A stretch of 64,000 nucleotides of DNA from the NCBI RefSeq assembly GCF_009830105.1, contig NZ_WURB01000010.1, forward strand, positions 1-64,000, given 5' to 3'. A program made the position numbers and the translations under genes. The stretch comes from Microvirga makkahensis. GTDB lineage: Bacteria; Pseudomonadota; Alphaproteobacteria; Rhizobiales; Beijerinckiaceae. Within the stretch, counting starts at the first letter, position 1. Every line of letters begins with the position of its first letter. This document shows positions 45,370 through 53,350 of the stretch, in pieces. The notes under the pieces were generated by a model. The model was not told where the DNA came from, did no database searches, and saw only the letters and a list, made by a program, of their open reading frames with translations.

Positions 45370-45840
45370 TCAACCCTTCTTGCGGTACATGGCGAGCATG
45401 CGCTGGGTCACCAGGAAGCCGCCGAAGATGTTGATGCTGGCGAGGATCAGGCCGATGAAGCCGAGCGCCCGCGCCCAGACCGGCCCCTCGCCGAGGCCGT
45501 CGGCGACATCGACGCCTACCGCCAGCAACGCGCCCACCACGATCACCGAGGAGATCGCGTTCGTCACCGACATGAGCGGCGTGTGAAGCGCGGGCGTGAC
45601 CTGCCAGACCACGTAGTAGCCGACGAAGATCGCCAGCACGAAGATGGCCAGGCGGAACACGGTGGGATCCACCGCGCCGTGGGTCACGGCTGCGGCGGCG
45701 TTTCCTGCGGCCTCCGCCACCTGGTCTGCAATGGCCTGGGCGGCCTCGGCCGAGCGTCGGGCGGCCTCGGCCGAGCGTCGGGCGGCCTCGGCCGCCGCTC
45801 GGGCCTGCTCGACAGCCTGTTCAGGCGTAAGCGTTGCCAT
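45370..45840 (-). CDS. pntAB: NAD(P) transhydrogenase subunit alpha, membrane part (PntAB)
   Basis: Short membrane subunit (156 aa) that forms part of the proton channel, with helices at about residues 60-80, 85-107 and 122-146. The C-terminal block [20 protein letters not shown] is typical of the split alpha subunit. The first 45 residues are an Ala/Glu/Arg-rich extension ([20 protein letters not shown]) encoded by three 21-bp tandem repeats. The separate pntAA and pntAB genes agree with the three-gene arrangement of alphaproteobacteria. Confidence 0.9.
   Translation of the reverse strand: MATLTPEQAVEQARAAAEAARRSAEAARRSAEAAQAIADQVAEAAGNAAAAVTHGAVDPTVFRLAIFVLAIFVGYYVVWQVTPALHTPLMSVTNAISSVIVVGALLAVGVDVADGLGEGPVWARALGFIGLILASINIFGGFLVTQRMLAMYRKKG
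45738..45800. repeat. Three tandem 21-bp repeats inside pntAB
   Basis: Unit GGGCGGCCTCGGCCGAGCG TC, repeated at 45738, 45759 and 45780; the first two are identical, the third diverges at its end. On the coding strand each gives seven residues (ARRSAEA-like). Confidence 0.9.
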
Positions 45841-45861
45841 GATGTCCTCCCCTGGACGGAT

Positions 45862-46998
45862 TTAAGCGGTCGGCTGGAAAGCGGTGTGGACGACGGCCCC
45901 GTCCCGGGTCAGGCAGGTGGCCTTGACCAGCTCGTCATCCCATTTCACGGACAGCGTCTTGCTCTCCTTATCGACGAGGGTCTCCACGAAGGCATAGAGA
46001 TTCTTCGCGTAGAGACTGGAAGCGGTGGAGGCCAGCCGCCCGGGCACGTTCAGATGCCCGACGATCTTCACGCCGTTGTGGGTTGCGATCTTGCCCGGCT
46101 TGGAGAGCTCGCAATTGCCGCCGCGCTCCACCGCGAGATCCACGATCACGGAGCCCGGCTTCATGGATTCCACCATGGCCTTCGTCACGAGCTTGGGCGC
46201 GGGACGGCCCGGGATGAGTGCGGTGGTGATGACGATGTCCTGCTTGGCGATGTGCGCGGCGACGAGCGCCGCCTGCTTCTCGCGGTATTCCGCCGACATT
46301 TCCTTGGCGTAACCGCCCGCGGTCTCAGCCTGCTTGAACTCCTCGTCCTCCACGGCGACGAACTTGCCCCCCAAGCTCTCCACCTGCTCCTTGGCGGCCG
46401 GGCGCACGTCGGTGGCGGTCACCACCGCGCCGAGGCGGCGGGCCGTGGCGATGGCCTGGAGGCCCGCCACGCCCGCGCCCATGACGAAAACGCGGGCCGC
46501 CGGCACGGTGCCGGCCGCCGTCATCATCATCGGCATGGCGCGGCCATATTCGGCAGAGGCGTCGATCACGGCGCGGTAGCCGGCGAGATTGGCCTGGGAG
46601 GACAGCACGTCCATGACCTGCGCGCGGGTGATGCGGGGCATCAGCTCCATGGCGAAGGCGGCGACCCCTGCCTCGGCCATGCTCCTGAGCGCCGGCTCCT
46701 GGCCGTAAGGGTCCATGATGGCGATGACGAGGGCCCCCGGTTTCGCGCCGGCAAGCTCGCCCTCCGCAGGACGGCGGACCTTGAGGACGATATCGGCGTC
46801 TCGCAGGGCGTCCTCGCGGGAGGGAGCGATGACGGCCCCCGCGGCCTCGAACTCGGCATCCGGGAAGCCGGCTTTGGCCCCGGCGCCCGCCTGAACGGCC
46901 ACGTCGGCGCCCAGGCCCTTGTACTTCTTGACCATCTCGGGGGTCGCGGCGACGCGGGTCTCCGCTCCCTCGGTCTCGGAAAGAACGGCGATACGCAT
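45862..46998 (-). CDS. pntAA: NAD(P) transhydrogenase subunit alpha, NAD-binding part (PntAA)
   Basis: Soluble NAD(H)-binding domain I (378 aa), related to alanine dehydrogenase. It starts MRIAVLSETEGAETRVAATP and has the conserved FVMGAGVAGLQAIATARRLG (Rossmann) and MKPGSVIVDLAVERGGNCE. The ATG at 46998 was chosen because the frame to 47094 runs through the terminator of the upstream gene. First of the pntAA-pntAB-pntB operon. Confidence 0.95.
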   Translation of the reverse strand: MRIAVLSETEGAETRVAATPEMVKKYKGLGADVAVQAGAGAKAGFPDAEFEAAGAVIAPSREDALRDADIVLKVRRPAEGELAGAKPGALVIAIMDPYGQEPALRSMAEAGVAAFAMELMPRITRAQVMDVLSSQANLAGYRAVIDASAEYGRAMPMMMTAAGTVPAARVFVMGAGVAGLQAIATARRLGAVVTATDVRPAAKEQVESLGGKFVAVEDEEFKQAETAGGYAKEMSAEYREKQAALVAAHIAKQDIVITTALIPGRPAPKLVTKAMVESMKPGSVIVDLAVERGGNCELSKPGKIATHNGVKIVGHLNVPGRLASTASSLYAKNLYAFVETLVDKESKTLSVKWDDELVKATCLTRDGAVVHTAFQPTA

Positions 46999-47022
46999 GA
47001 TGCCCCCTGCGATCGATTGAGA

Positions 47023-47051
47023 CAAAAAAAAGGCCCTGAAAACAGGGCCTT
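47023..47051 (-). terminator. Intrinsic terminator upstream of pntAA
   Basis: Stem AAGGCCCTG/CAGGGCCTT (9 bp, TTTT loop) followed on the minus strand by seven or more T. It closes the short gene at 47060, so pntAA has its own start, within the last 25 bp or by read-through. Confidence 0.85.
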
Positions 47052-47059
47052 GGTGCTGG

Positions 47060-47353
47060 TCAGTAGAAGATGAGTGCAAGCAGCAGAAGAACACCGACTG
47101 CGGCTGGGGCGCGAACCCCGATCGATGGAGCGATGGCTCCTATGGCGCCGGAGGCCAGGGAGAGGATGACCCCGAAGATCGCCGTTAGCCAGGCATGCTT
47201 GATACCGCCGACCGCCAGAGCCAGCACGTGACAGATGACGACGGCCGTCGCGATCTCGGCGAACCGCACGAACCCGGTGTAGGTCACCTCATGGGCAGGG
47301 CCGTCCATATCCGGACTGTAACCCCCATGCGGCGCATGTTTTGTATCGGCCAT
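47060..47353 (-). CDS. aa3-type cytochrome c oxidase subunit IV-like protein
   Basis: A 97-aa protein with a hydrophilic N terminus (GGYSPDMDGPAHEVTYTGFV) and then two to three hydrophobic segments. The PDMDxxxHExTYxGFxR pattern matches the family of small proteins of alphaproteobacterial aa3 oxidases (COX4_pro_2). Most members have one helix, so the extra C-terminal hydrophobic region here is atypical. No other oxidase subunit gene is nearby. Confidence 0.7.
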   Translation of the reverse strand: MADTKHAPHGGYSPDMDGPAHEVTYTGFVRFAEIATAVVICHVLALAVGGIKHAWLTAIFGVILSLASGAIGAIAPSIGVRAPAAVGVLLLLALIFY

Positions 47354-47464
47354 GATTCAACGCCCTATTAGCATCGGTTGTTAATTGCTGCGTTTAGCGC
47401 ATGCGGTGAGGAGCCGCAATCTTTCCAAGCAACTCCGAGGAAACTTTATGAACGTCGGGAGCCG

Positions 47465-48682
47465 TCATTTTATCCCGAGGAATTCACGCCACTGCGGCAG
47501 GCAGACCGTCTCGTAATCGTAGCGCTCCACCGCGATCCGTCGCGCCTCCTTCGCCATGGCGGCGGATTTCTCCTTTTCCGCCAGCGTCTCCCGCACCCGC
47601 TCCGCCAGGGCCTTGTGGTCGAAGAAGGGAAAGAGGCGCCCGTTCACCCCGTCCGTGACGATTTCCCGGACCGGCGCCGTATCCGAGGCGACGATCCTGC
47701 ATTCCAGGGCCATGGCCTCGATGGAGGACCAGGACAGGACGAAGGGATAGGTCATGTAGACATGGGCGGAGGAGATCTGGAGCACCCTCACGAACTGGTC
47801 GTAGGGCAGGTTTCCGACGAGATGGACCCGGGACCAGTCCACCGGTCGGTCGATCCCGGCCTTGAAGTGCTCGAACCAGGAGAGCCCTCCCGGGGCGGCT
47901 CCCGAATAGCTGTTGCCCTTCCCGCCGATGACGACCACCTGGAGCTCGGACTCGATGTCGAGCAGATAGGGCAGGCTCCTGAAGACGATATGGGCCCCGC
48001 GCATGGGCTCGATATTGCGGGTCACGTAGGTGACCACCGGCTTCTCGCGGCTCAGCCTCGGACCGTCCTTGCCGATCTGGATTCCCGCCGCCGGGTCCGG
48101 CACGAGCCGCCTCGTATCGATGCCGTCATGGATGACGGCGAGCCGGTCCCGGAGATAGGAGGGGAAGGTATCGCGCTGATAGCGCGTGGGCGCGACGGCC
48201 AGGTCGGCGGCATCCAGAGCCCCGAGCTGCATGGCATTCTTCAGGCGAAGGCGCCAGATCACCTCGTCGTTGGTGACGGGAAATTCGGGGTCGAAATCGA
48301 GGTCCTGCCCTTCGGCGCGGTAGTAATATTCGAAATAGGCCACGTGCCGGGCCTTGGGCCAGACGTCCTTCAGGAACAGGTTCTCGCCCCAGCCCGTATT
48401 GACCACCACCACGTCGGGCTCGAAGCCCTGACTCGCCAGCTCGCGCGCCTTCAGCGCGACGCCGTAGGCCCGGCGCAGGCGGGGGACGACCGGGGAGAAG
48501 CGCGCCTCGTGCCGCGGGTCCTCGGGACCCGGCACCGGTTCGTAGGGGTAATAGGTCACGCCCGGCAGGCGGCTCTGCTTCACCACGCCCAGCGCCACGA
48601 CCTCATGCCCCTCGGCGGCGAAGCTCTGCGACAGGCGCAGGAACTGGCCCGGATAGTTCTGGTGAACGAAGACGATCTTCAT
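47465..48682 (-). CDS. Glycosyltransferase, GT4-like
   Basis: A 405-aa GT-B fold transferase. The N-terminal MKIVFVHQNYPGQFLRLSQS matches the glycosyltransferase family with the HQNYPGQF start. The C-terminal donor domain has VTYVTRNIEPMRGAHIVFRS and the E-x7-E-like region SWSSIEAMALECRIVASDTA. No signal peptide. Acceptor and donor cannot be told; a cell-surface glycan role is likely but inferred. It is on the same strand as the ABC1 kinase gene upstream, 60 bp apart. Confidence 0.85.
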   Translation of the reverse strand: MKIVFVHQNYPGQFLRLSQSFAAEGHEVVALGVVKQSRLPGVTYYPYEPVPGPEDPRHEARFSPVVPRLRRAYGVALKARELASQGFEPDVVVVNTGWGENLFLKDVWPKARHVAYFEYYYRAEGQDLDFDPEFPVTNDEVIWRLRLKNAMQLGALDAADLAVAPTRYQRDTFPSYLRDRLAVIHDGIDTRRLVPDPAAGIQIGKDGPRLSREKPVVTYVTRNIEPMRGAHIVFRSLPYLLDIESELQVVVIGGKGNSYSGAAPGGLSWFEHFKAGIDRPVDWSRVHLVGNLPYDQFVRVLQISSAHVYMTYPFVLSWSSIEAMALECRIVASDTAPVREIVTDGVNGRLFPFFDHKALAERVRETLAEKEKSAAMAKEARRIAVERYDYETVCLPQWREFLGIK

Positions 48683-48742
48683 GGATTGCCTCTGACGCTG
48701 GGTTACGACCTGTAAGGCCGCCCCGCGGAGAATGCAACCTCA

Positions 48743-50110
48743 TTACGCTGGAATTGGCAGCCCGGACGCCGCCAGAACCGCTGCCTGCCGCTGCGCCAGG
48801 CCGTCGAGCGAGAACCGCTCGATCTCGGCCTCGAACAGCCGGTGGTAGTTCAGCTCGGCCCTCAGATGCAGGAACACGGCGCCGAGGCCCACCGCCGCCC
48901 GGTCCATGAAGACGAATTCGCGCGGCACCGTCACGGGCCCCTTCTCCTTCAGCGCCTTGTGCACCTCGAAGGCCTGACGGCGGCCGTACTCGCCGGGCTT
49001 CACGCCGTCGGCCACTGTGCGGACCCGGTCGTCGAGAAGCGGGGCGTAGATGAAGCGCGCCCAGATGTTGAGGATGTCGATCAACTCGTTCGACAGGCTC
49101 CGGAATCCCCAGGTCTCGTAGGCGTGGACCACCCGGGCCCGGTCGTCCGTCTGAAGGCCGCGGTAGAGATCCACCACGCCGCCGACGAAGCGCGGGTGGA
49201 AGATCCGGACGCAGCCGTAATCGAGAAGGTTGATCCCCCTCGCCTCGCGGCCCTCGGAGAAGACCGTGTAATTGCCCAGGTGCGGGTCGCCATGGATGAC
49301 GGCCGCGTGGCTGAAGGGATGCCACCACGCCTTGAACATGGCGACGGCCAGCCGGTTGCGGATCTCGACCGGGCTCTCGGTGAATTGCAGGATCTTCTCG
49401 CCCTCGAGCCATTGCAGCGACAGGAGCCGCCTCGTGGAGAGCTCCGGGTGCACCTTCGGGACATGCACGTCCTCCACATCCGACAGCGCCGCGGCATAGA
49501 GCGATGCGTGCCGGGCCTCGCGCTCGTAGTCGAGTTCCTCGCGCACGCGCTCTCCGATTTCCTTGGCGATCTCGCGGGTGTCGATGGCGGGGTCCATGCG
49601 CCGGTGCAGGGCGAAGACGAATTCGAGCTGCTTCAAATCGGCCTCGACGGCCGATTGCATGTCCGGATATTGCAGCTTGCAGGCGAGCTTCTCGCCGTCC
49701 TTCGTGGTGGCCCGATGGACCTGGCCCAGGGATGCCGCTGCGGAAGGGTTGAGGTCGAAAAACCCGAAGCGGCCCTGCCATTGCGGCCCCAGCTCCGCCT
49801 GCATGCGCCGCTTGACGAAGGCCGCCCCCATGGGCGGCGCCTCGCTTTGCAGCTTCTGCAGTTCGGCGGCGTATTCCGGCGGGATGAGATCGGGAATAGT
49901 GGCGAGCAGCTGCGCCACCTTCATGATCGGGCCCTTCAGGCCGCCCAGGGCCTGCGCGAGCGCCGCCGCGCTGGAGGCGTCGCGGGCATCTCCGCCGAAG
50001 AAACGCGCGCCCGCCATGCGCGCGGCCACGCCGCCCATGTTCGCGCCGACGCGCGCATAGCGCGCCGCGCGGGCCGTGAAGCGGTTCGCCTCGTTGTCGC
50101 GATCAGCCAT
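48743..50110 (-). CDS. ABC1/AarF/UbiB-family kinase-like protein
   Basis: A 455-aa atypical protein-kinase-like protein, the family linked to ubiquinone synthesis and lipid metabolism. Visible features: the N-terminal GGLKGPIMKVAQLLATIPDL (K-x-x-Q in place of the usual KxGQ, a small deviation), the Ala-rich nucleotide loop NPSAAASLGQVHRA, the lysine in CKLQYP, and the catalytic-type HGDPHLGNYTVF and LLDYGCVRIF (DYG for DFG). Activity is inferred from the family. Substrate unknown. Confidence 0.85.
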   Translation of the reverse strand: MADRDNEANRFTARAARYARVGANMGGVAARMAGARFFGGDARDASSAAALAQALGGLKGPIMKVAQLLATIPDLIPPEYAAELQKLQSEAPPMGAAFVKRRMQAELGPQWQGRFGFFDLNPSAAASLGQVHRATTKDGEKLACKLQYPDMQSAVEADLKQLEFVFALHRRMDPAIDTREIAKEIGERVREELDYEREARHASLYAAALSDVEDVHVPKVHPELSTRRLLSLQWLEGEKILQFTESPVEIRNRLAVAMFKAWWHPFSHAAVIHGDPHLGNYTVFSEGREARGINLLDYGCVRIFHPRFVGGVVDLYRGLQTDDRARVVHAYETWGFRSLSNELIDILNIWARFIYAPLLDDRVRTVADGVKPGEYGRRQAFEVHKALKEKGPVTVPREFVFMDRAAVGLGAVFLHLRAELNYHRLFEAEIERFSLDGLAQRQAAVLAASGLPIPA

Positions 50111-50198
50111 GGGAAGAGGTCTTTCCGATCATTTCATGAACATGCCGGCGAGCCTCTTCGTCGAAGAAGCACCCCGGCACGTTGCGCCAGAACAAGCA

Positions 50199-52043
50199 TC
50201 ACGCTGTCCTTTCCATGGCTTCCAGCTCGCCGATCAGCCGCTCGATCATGGAGAGGCCGATCTGCCAGAAGGACGGATCGCGCGCATCGAGCCCGAACGG
50301 GGCGAGAAGCTCCGTGTAAGGCTTGGAGCCGCCCGCCGAGAGCAGCGCGAAATAGCGGTCCACGAAGCCTTCGTCGGAACGCTCGTAGATGCCGTAGAGC
50401 GAATTCACGAGGCAATCGCCGAACGCATAGGCGTAGACGTAGAACGGCGAGTGGATGAAATGGGGGATGTAGGTCCAGAAGGTTTCGTAGCCGGGACCGA
50501 GGCGGATCGCCGGCCCGAGCGATTCATCCTGCACTGACATCCAGAGTTCGCAGAGGCTCTCCGCGGTCAGCTCGCCGTTGCGGCGCTCCACATGCACCTT
50601 GCGCTCGAAGGAATAGAACGCGATCTGGCGCACCACGGTGTTGATCATGTCCTCGACCTTCGCGGCCAGCATGGCCTTGTGCTGCACCGGGTTGGTGGTC
50701 TGATCGAGCAGGCGGCGGAAGGTAAGCATCTCGCCGAATACGCTCGCCGTTTCCGCGAGCGTCAGCGGCGTCGGCGCCATGAGCGCGCCGTTTGGCGCTG
50801 CGAGCACCTGATGAACGCCGTGACCGAGCTCGTGCGCAAGCGTCATCACATCACGAGGCTTGCCCTGGTAGTTGAGCAGAACATAGGGGTGGGCCGACGG
50901 GACGGTCGGATGCGCGAAGGCGCCGGGCGCCTTGCCGGGGCGCGTCGGCGCGTCGATCCAGCCCTCGTCGAAGAAGCGGCGGGCGATGTCGGCCATGCGC
51001 GGGGAGAAGGCGGAATAGGCGGAAAGCACGGTCTCGCGCGCCTCGCCCCACGGAATGGTGCGCTGCTCCACCTTCGGCAAGGGCGCGTTGCGGTCCCAAT
51101 GGTCGAGCTTGTCCTTGCCGAACCACCGCGCTTTCAGGGCGTAGTAGCGATGCGACAAGCGCGGATAGGCCTCGCGCACGGCCGCCACCAGCGCATCCAC
51201 CACCTCGCGCTCGACGCGGTTGGCGAGATGGCGCGAATCCGCCACGTCCTTGAAGCCGCGCCAGCGATCCGAGATTTCCTTGTCCTTGGCGAGGGTGTTC
51301 GTGATCAGGGTGAAGGTGCGCAGATGCGCCTTGAAGGTCCTGGCGAGAGCGTCGGAGGCATCCTTGCGCACGCTCTCGTCCGGGTCCTGCAGCTTGTTGA
51401 GCGTGGGCTCGATGGGCAGCTCCTCGCCGCGCACGGTGAAGCGCAGGGAAGCGATGGTCTCGTCGAACAGCCGGTTCCAGGCGGAGCGCCCGGTCACGGA
51501 TTTCTCGTGGAAAAGCTGCTCGATCCTGTCGTCGAGCTGATAGGGCTTGTCCTTGCGCAGATCCTCGATCCAGGGCTTGTAATGCGCGAGCGGCGCCTGA
51601 GCCACCGCCTTGTCCAGGACCGCATCGTCGATGCGGTTGAGTTCGAGGCCGAAGAACAGAAGTTCGGTGGAGGCTGTGGTGAGGCGCTCCTGCGTATCGC
51701 CGTAGAACTTCGCGCGGACGGGGTCGGTCGTGTCTCCTGAATAGACGAGGCCCGCATAGGACATGATGCGACCAAGAAGATCCTCCAGGGCCTCGTAGCG
51801 TCGGACCGCGTCGGTCAGGGCCTGGGGAGCGTTCTCACTCCGCGCCATCGCATCGAGCTTGCCGCGATAGGTCTCCGCGAAGGCCTTGCACTCCTCCTCG
51901 GCCCTGGCGAGATCGCCCTTGAACGCCCCGCTCTCCATCCCCGGGTAGAGATGGGACAGGTCCCATTCCGGAAGCGGGCCAAGAGCAACCTGAGCGGCGC
52001 CGGTAGAGGATGTCTGATGCACGGGAGGAGCTTTCTGGAACAT
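50199..52043 (-). CDS. M3-family oligoendopeptidase (PepF-like)
   Basis: A 614-aa cytosolic zinc metallopeptidase that cleaves small peptides. The motif MTLAHELGHGVHQ (HExxH, about residue 400) and the downstream Glu in LTLAETASVFGEML are the M3 zinc site. The N-terminal region is the long helical domain typical of PepF. The ATG at 52043 is my choice; a GTG at 52076 in frame adds 11 residues and neither has a strong Shine-Dalgarno. It runs tail-to-head with the ABC1 gene, 88 bp apart. Confidence 0.88.
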   Translation of the reverse strand: MFQKAPPVHQTSSTGAAQVALGPLPEWDLSHLYPGMESGAFKGDLARAEEECKAFAETYRGKLDAMARSENAPQALTDAVRRYEALEDLLGRIMSYAGLVYSGDTTDPVRAKFYGDTQERLTTASTELLFFGLELNRIDDAVLDKAVAQAPLAHYKPWIEDLRKDKPYQLDDRIEQLFHEKSVTGRSAWNRLFDETIASLRFTVRGEELPIEPTLNKLQDPDESVRKDASDALARTFKAHLRTFTLITNTLAKDKEISDRWRGFKDVADSRHLANRVEREVVDALVAAVREAYPRLSHRYYALKARWFGKDKLDHWDRNAPLPKVEQRTIPWGEARETVLSAYSAFSPRMADIARRFFDEGWIDAPTRPGKAPGAFAHPTVPSAHPYVLLNYQGKPRDVMTLAHELGHGVHQVLAAPNGALMAPTPLTLAETASVFGEMLTFRRLLDQTTNPVQHKAMLAAKVEDMINTVVRQIAFYSFERKVHVERRNGELTAESLCELWMSVQDESLGPAIRLGPGYETFWTYIPHFIHSPFYVYAYAFGDCLVNSLYGIYERSDEGFVDRYFALLSAGGSKPYTELLAPFGLDARDPSFWQIGLSMIERLIGELEAMERTA

Positions 52044-52212
52044 TGCTGGAAGCGGGGTTGGAAAAGGTTGAACCACATATTGGCCGCCTGGCCTTCGGGA
52101 TCAACCCGGGTGATGGGATCCAGGTCCCTTCCGAAAGGAGGCGACGTTAAGGCCTAGTTTACCCTTGTCGCCCAGCATCGCGGGAGCGATTCCCTCAAGA
52201 CGCGTCCGCCGC

Positions 52213-53244
52213 ATGCCCCTCCACCGCTTCTTCGCAGACGACATCCGTGCCCTTCGCCAAGGCGCGGCCGGACTCGTCGCGGGCTCCGAACGGGAGAGGA
52301 CGGCTCGGCTCGCCGACCGGGCGGCGCGCTCGGACCTGCCCGTCCTGATCGAGGCTGAGCCGGGAAGCGGCGCCAAGGATCTGGCCAAGGCGATCCACGC
52401 GAGCGGAGAGCGCAAGGCCCGCTCCTTCGTCGCCTTCCCGACAGACGAGGCCCTTTCCGGAACAGAGCCCCTGGAGGCCGTCCTTCTCCGCCACATGAGG
52501 GAAGCCCATGGCGGCACGCTGTTCCTCGACAACGTCGAGCGCCTGACCGGGAAAGCGCAGGAGCGCCTGGTGGACGTCCTGTTCCGGGAAGCCGGTCCGC
52601 GCGCGGGCCGCCGCCCCGATATCAGGTTCATCGCCAGCGCGGACTTCGACCTCTCGGGCAAGGTGCACGAAGGCCGGTTCCGGCAGGATCTCTATCACCG
52701 CCTCCAGGCTGTGACTCTCTCCTTGCGCCCATTGAGAGCCAGGAGAGAGGCCATCGCCGAATGGGCCCGTTTCTTCGCCGGGCGTTTCGGGGCGGACGAG
52801 GGCAGGACGGTTCGGGGGTTGTCCGCGGAGGCGCTGGCCCTGCTTGCCCGCTATGACTGGCCGGGCAATCTCCGGCAGCTCGAAAATGCGGTCTATCGCG
52901 CCGTCGTTCTGGCGGACGGAGCTTTTCTGACTCCGCGCGAGTTTCCTCAAGTGGCCGCCCACGTGGAGGGCTTTCGCATCGACATCCCGCCGCTCCCGCC
53001 GGCGCGGATGCTTGCGCCCGTTCATGCGCAGGAACCTGCCGCGAAAGTCGAGCCGCATGCGTTTTCACTCATTCGTGAAAGCGGAGACATGCTGACATTG
53101 GCGGAGCTGGAAGAGCGCGCCATCCGCTTCGCCCTTGTGCATTATCAAGGACATATGTCGGCCATCTCGCGTCATCTCGGGATCGGCCGCTCGACCCTTT
53201 ACCGAAAATTGAAGGAACTTGGCTTAAACGATGCAGCCGCATGA
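52213..53244 (+). CDS. Degenerate AAA+/Fis-type transcription regulator
   Basis: A 343-aa protein built like a sigma-54 activator but without its key parts. It has a Walker A-like EAEPGSGAKDLAKAIH (the usual GETGTGKE is altered), a Walker B-like GGTLFLDNVERL with Asn in place of Glu, and no GAFTGA loop. Conserved flanks remain (RFRQDLYHRLQAVTLSLRPL and YDWPGNLRQLENAVYRAVV), and the C terminus is a Fis-type helix-turn-helix (MSAISRHLGIGRSTLYRKLK). There is no receiver domain. The ATG at 52213 is preferred over a TTG at 52165. It probably binds DNA but is unlikely to activate sigma-54. Confidence 0.75.
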   Translation: MPLHRFFADDIRALRQGAAGLVAGSERERTARLADRAARSDLPVLIEAEPGSGAKDLAKAIHASGERKARSFVAFPTDEALSGTEPLEAVLLRHMREAHGGTLFLDNVERLTGKAQERLVDVLFREAGPRAGRRPDIRFIASADFDLSGKVHEGRFRQDLYHRLQAVTLSLRPLRARREAIAEWARFFAGRFGADEGRTVRGLSAEALALLARYDWPGNLRQLENAVYRAVVLADGAFLTPREFPQVAAHVEGFRIDIPPLPPARMLAPVHAQEPAAKVEPHAFSLIRESGDMLTLAELEERAIRFALVHYQGHMSAISRHLGIGRSTLYRKLKELGLNDAAA

Positions 53245-53350
53245 CGTCTTCGTGCGTTAAGCGTGGCAGACGTGTGCCCGCACACTGACGAAATCATTTG
53301 ATGTGGAGGATGCAACGTCCTCCAACCCCATTGCGTGAAGGAGATGGGTC

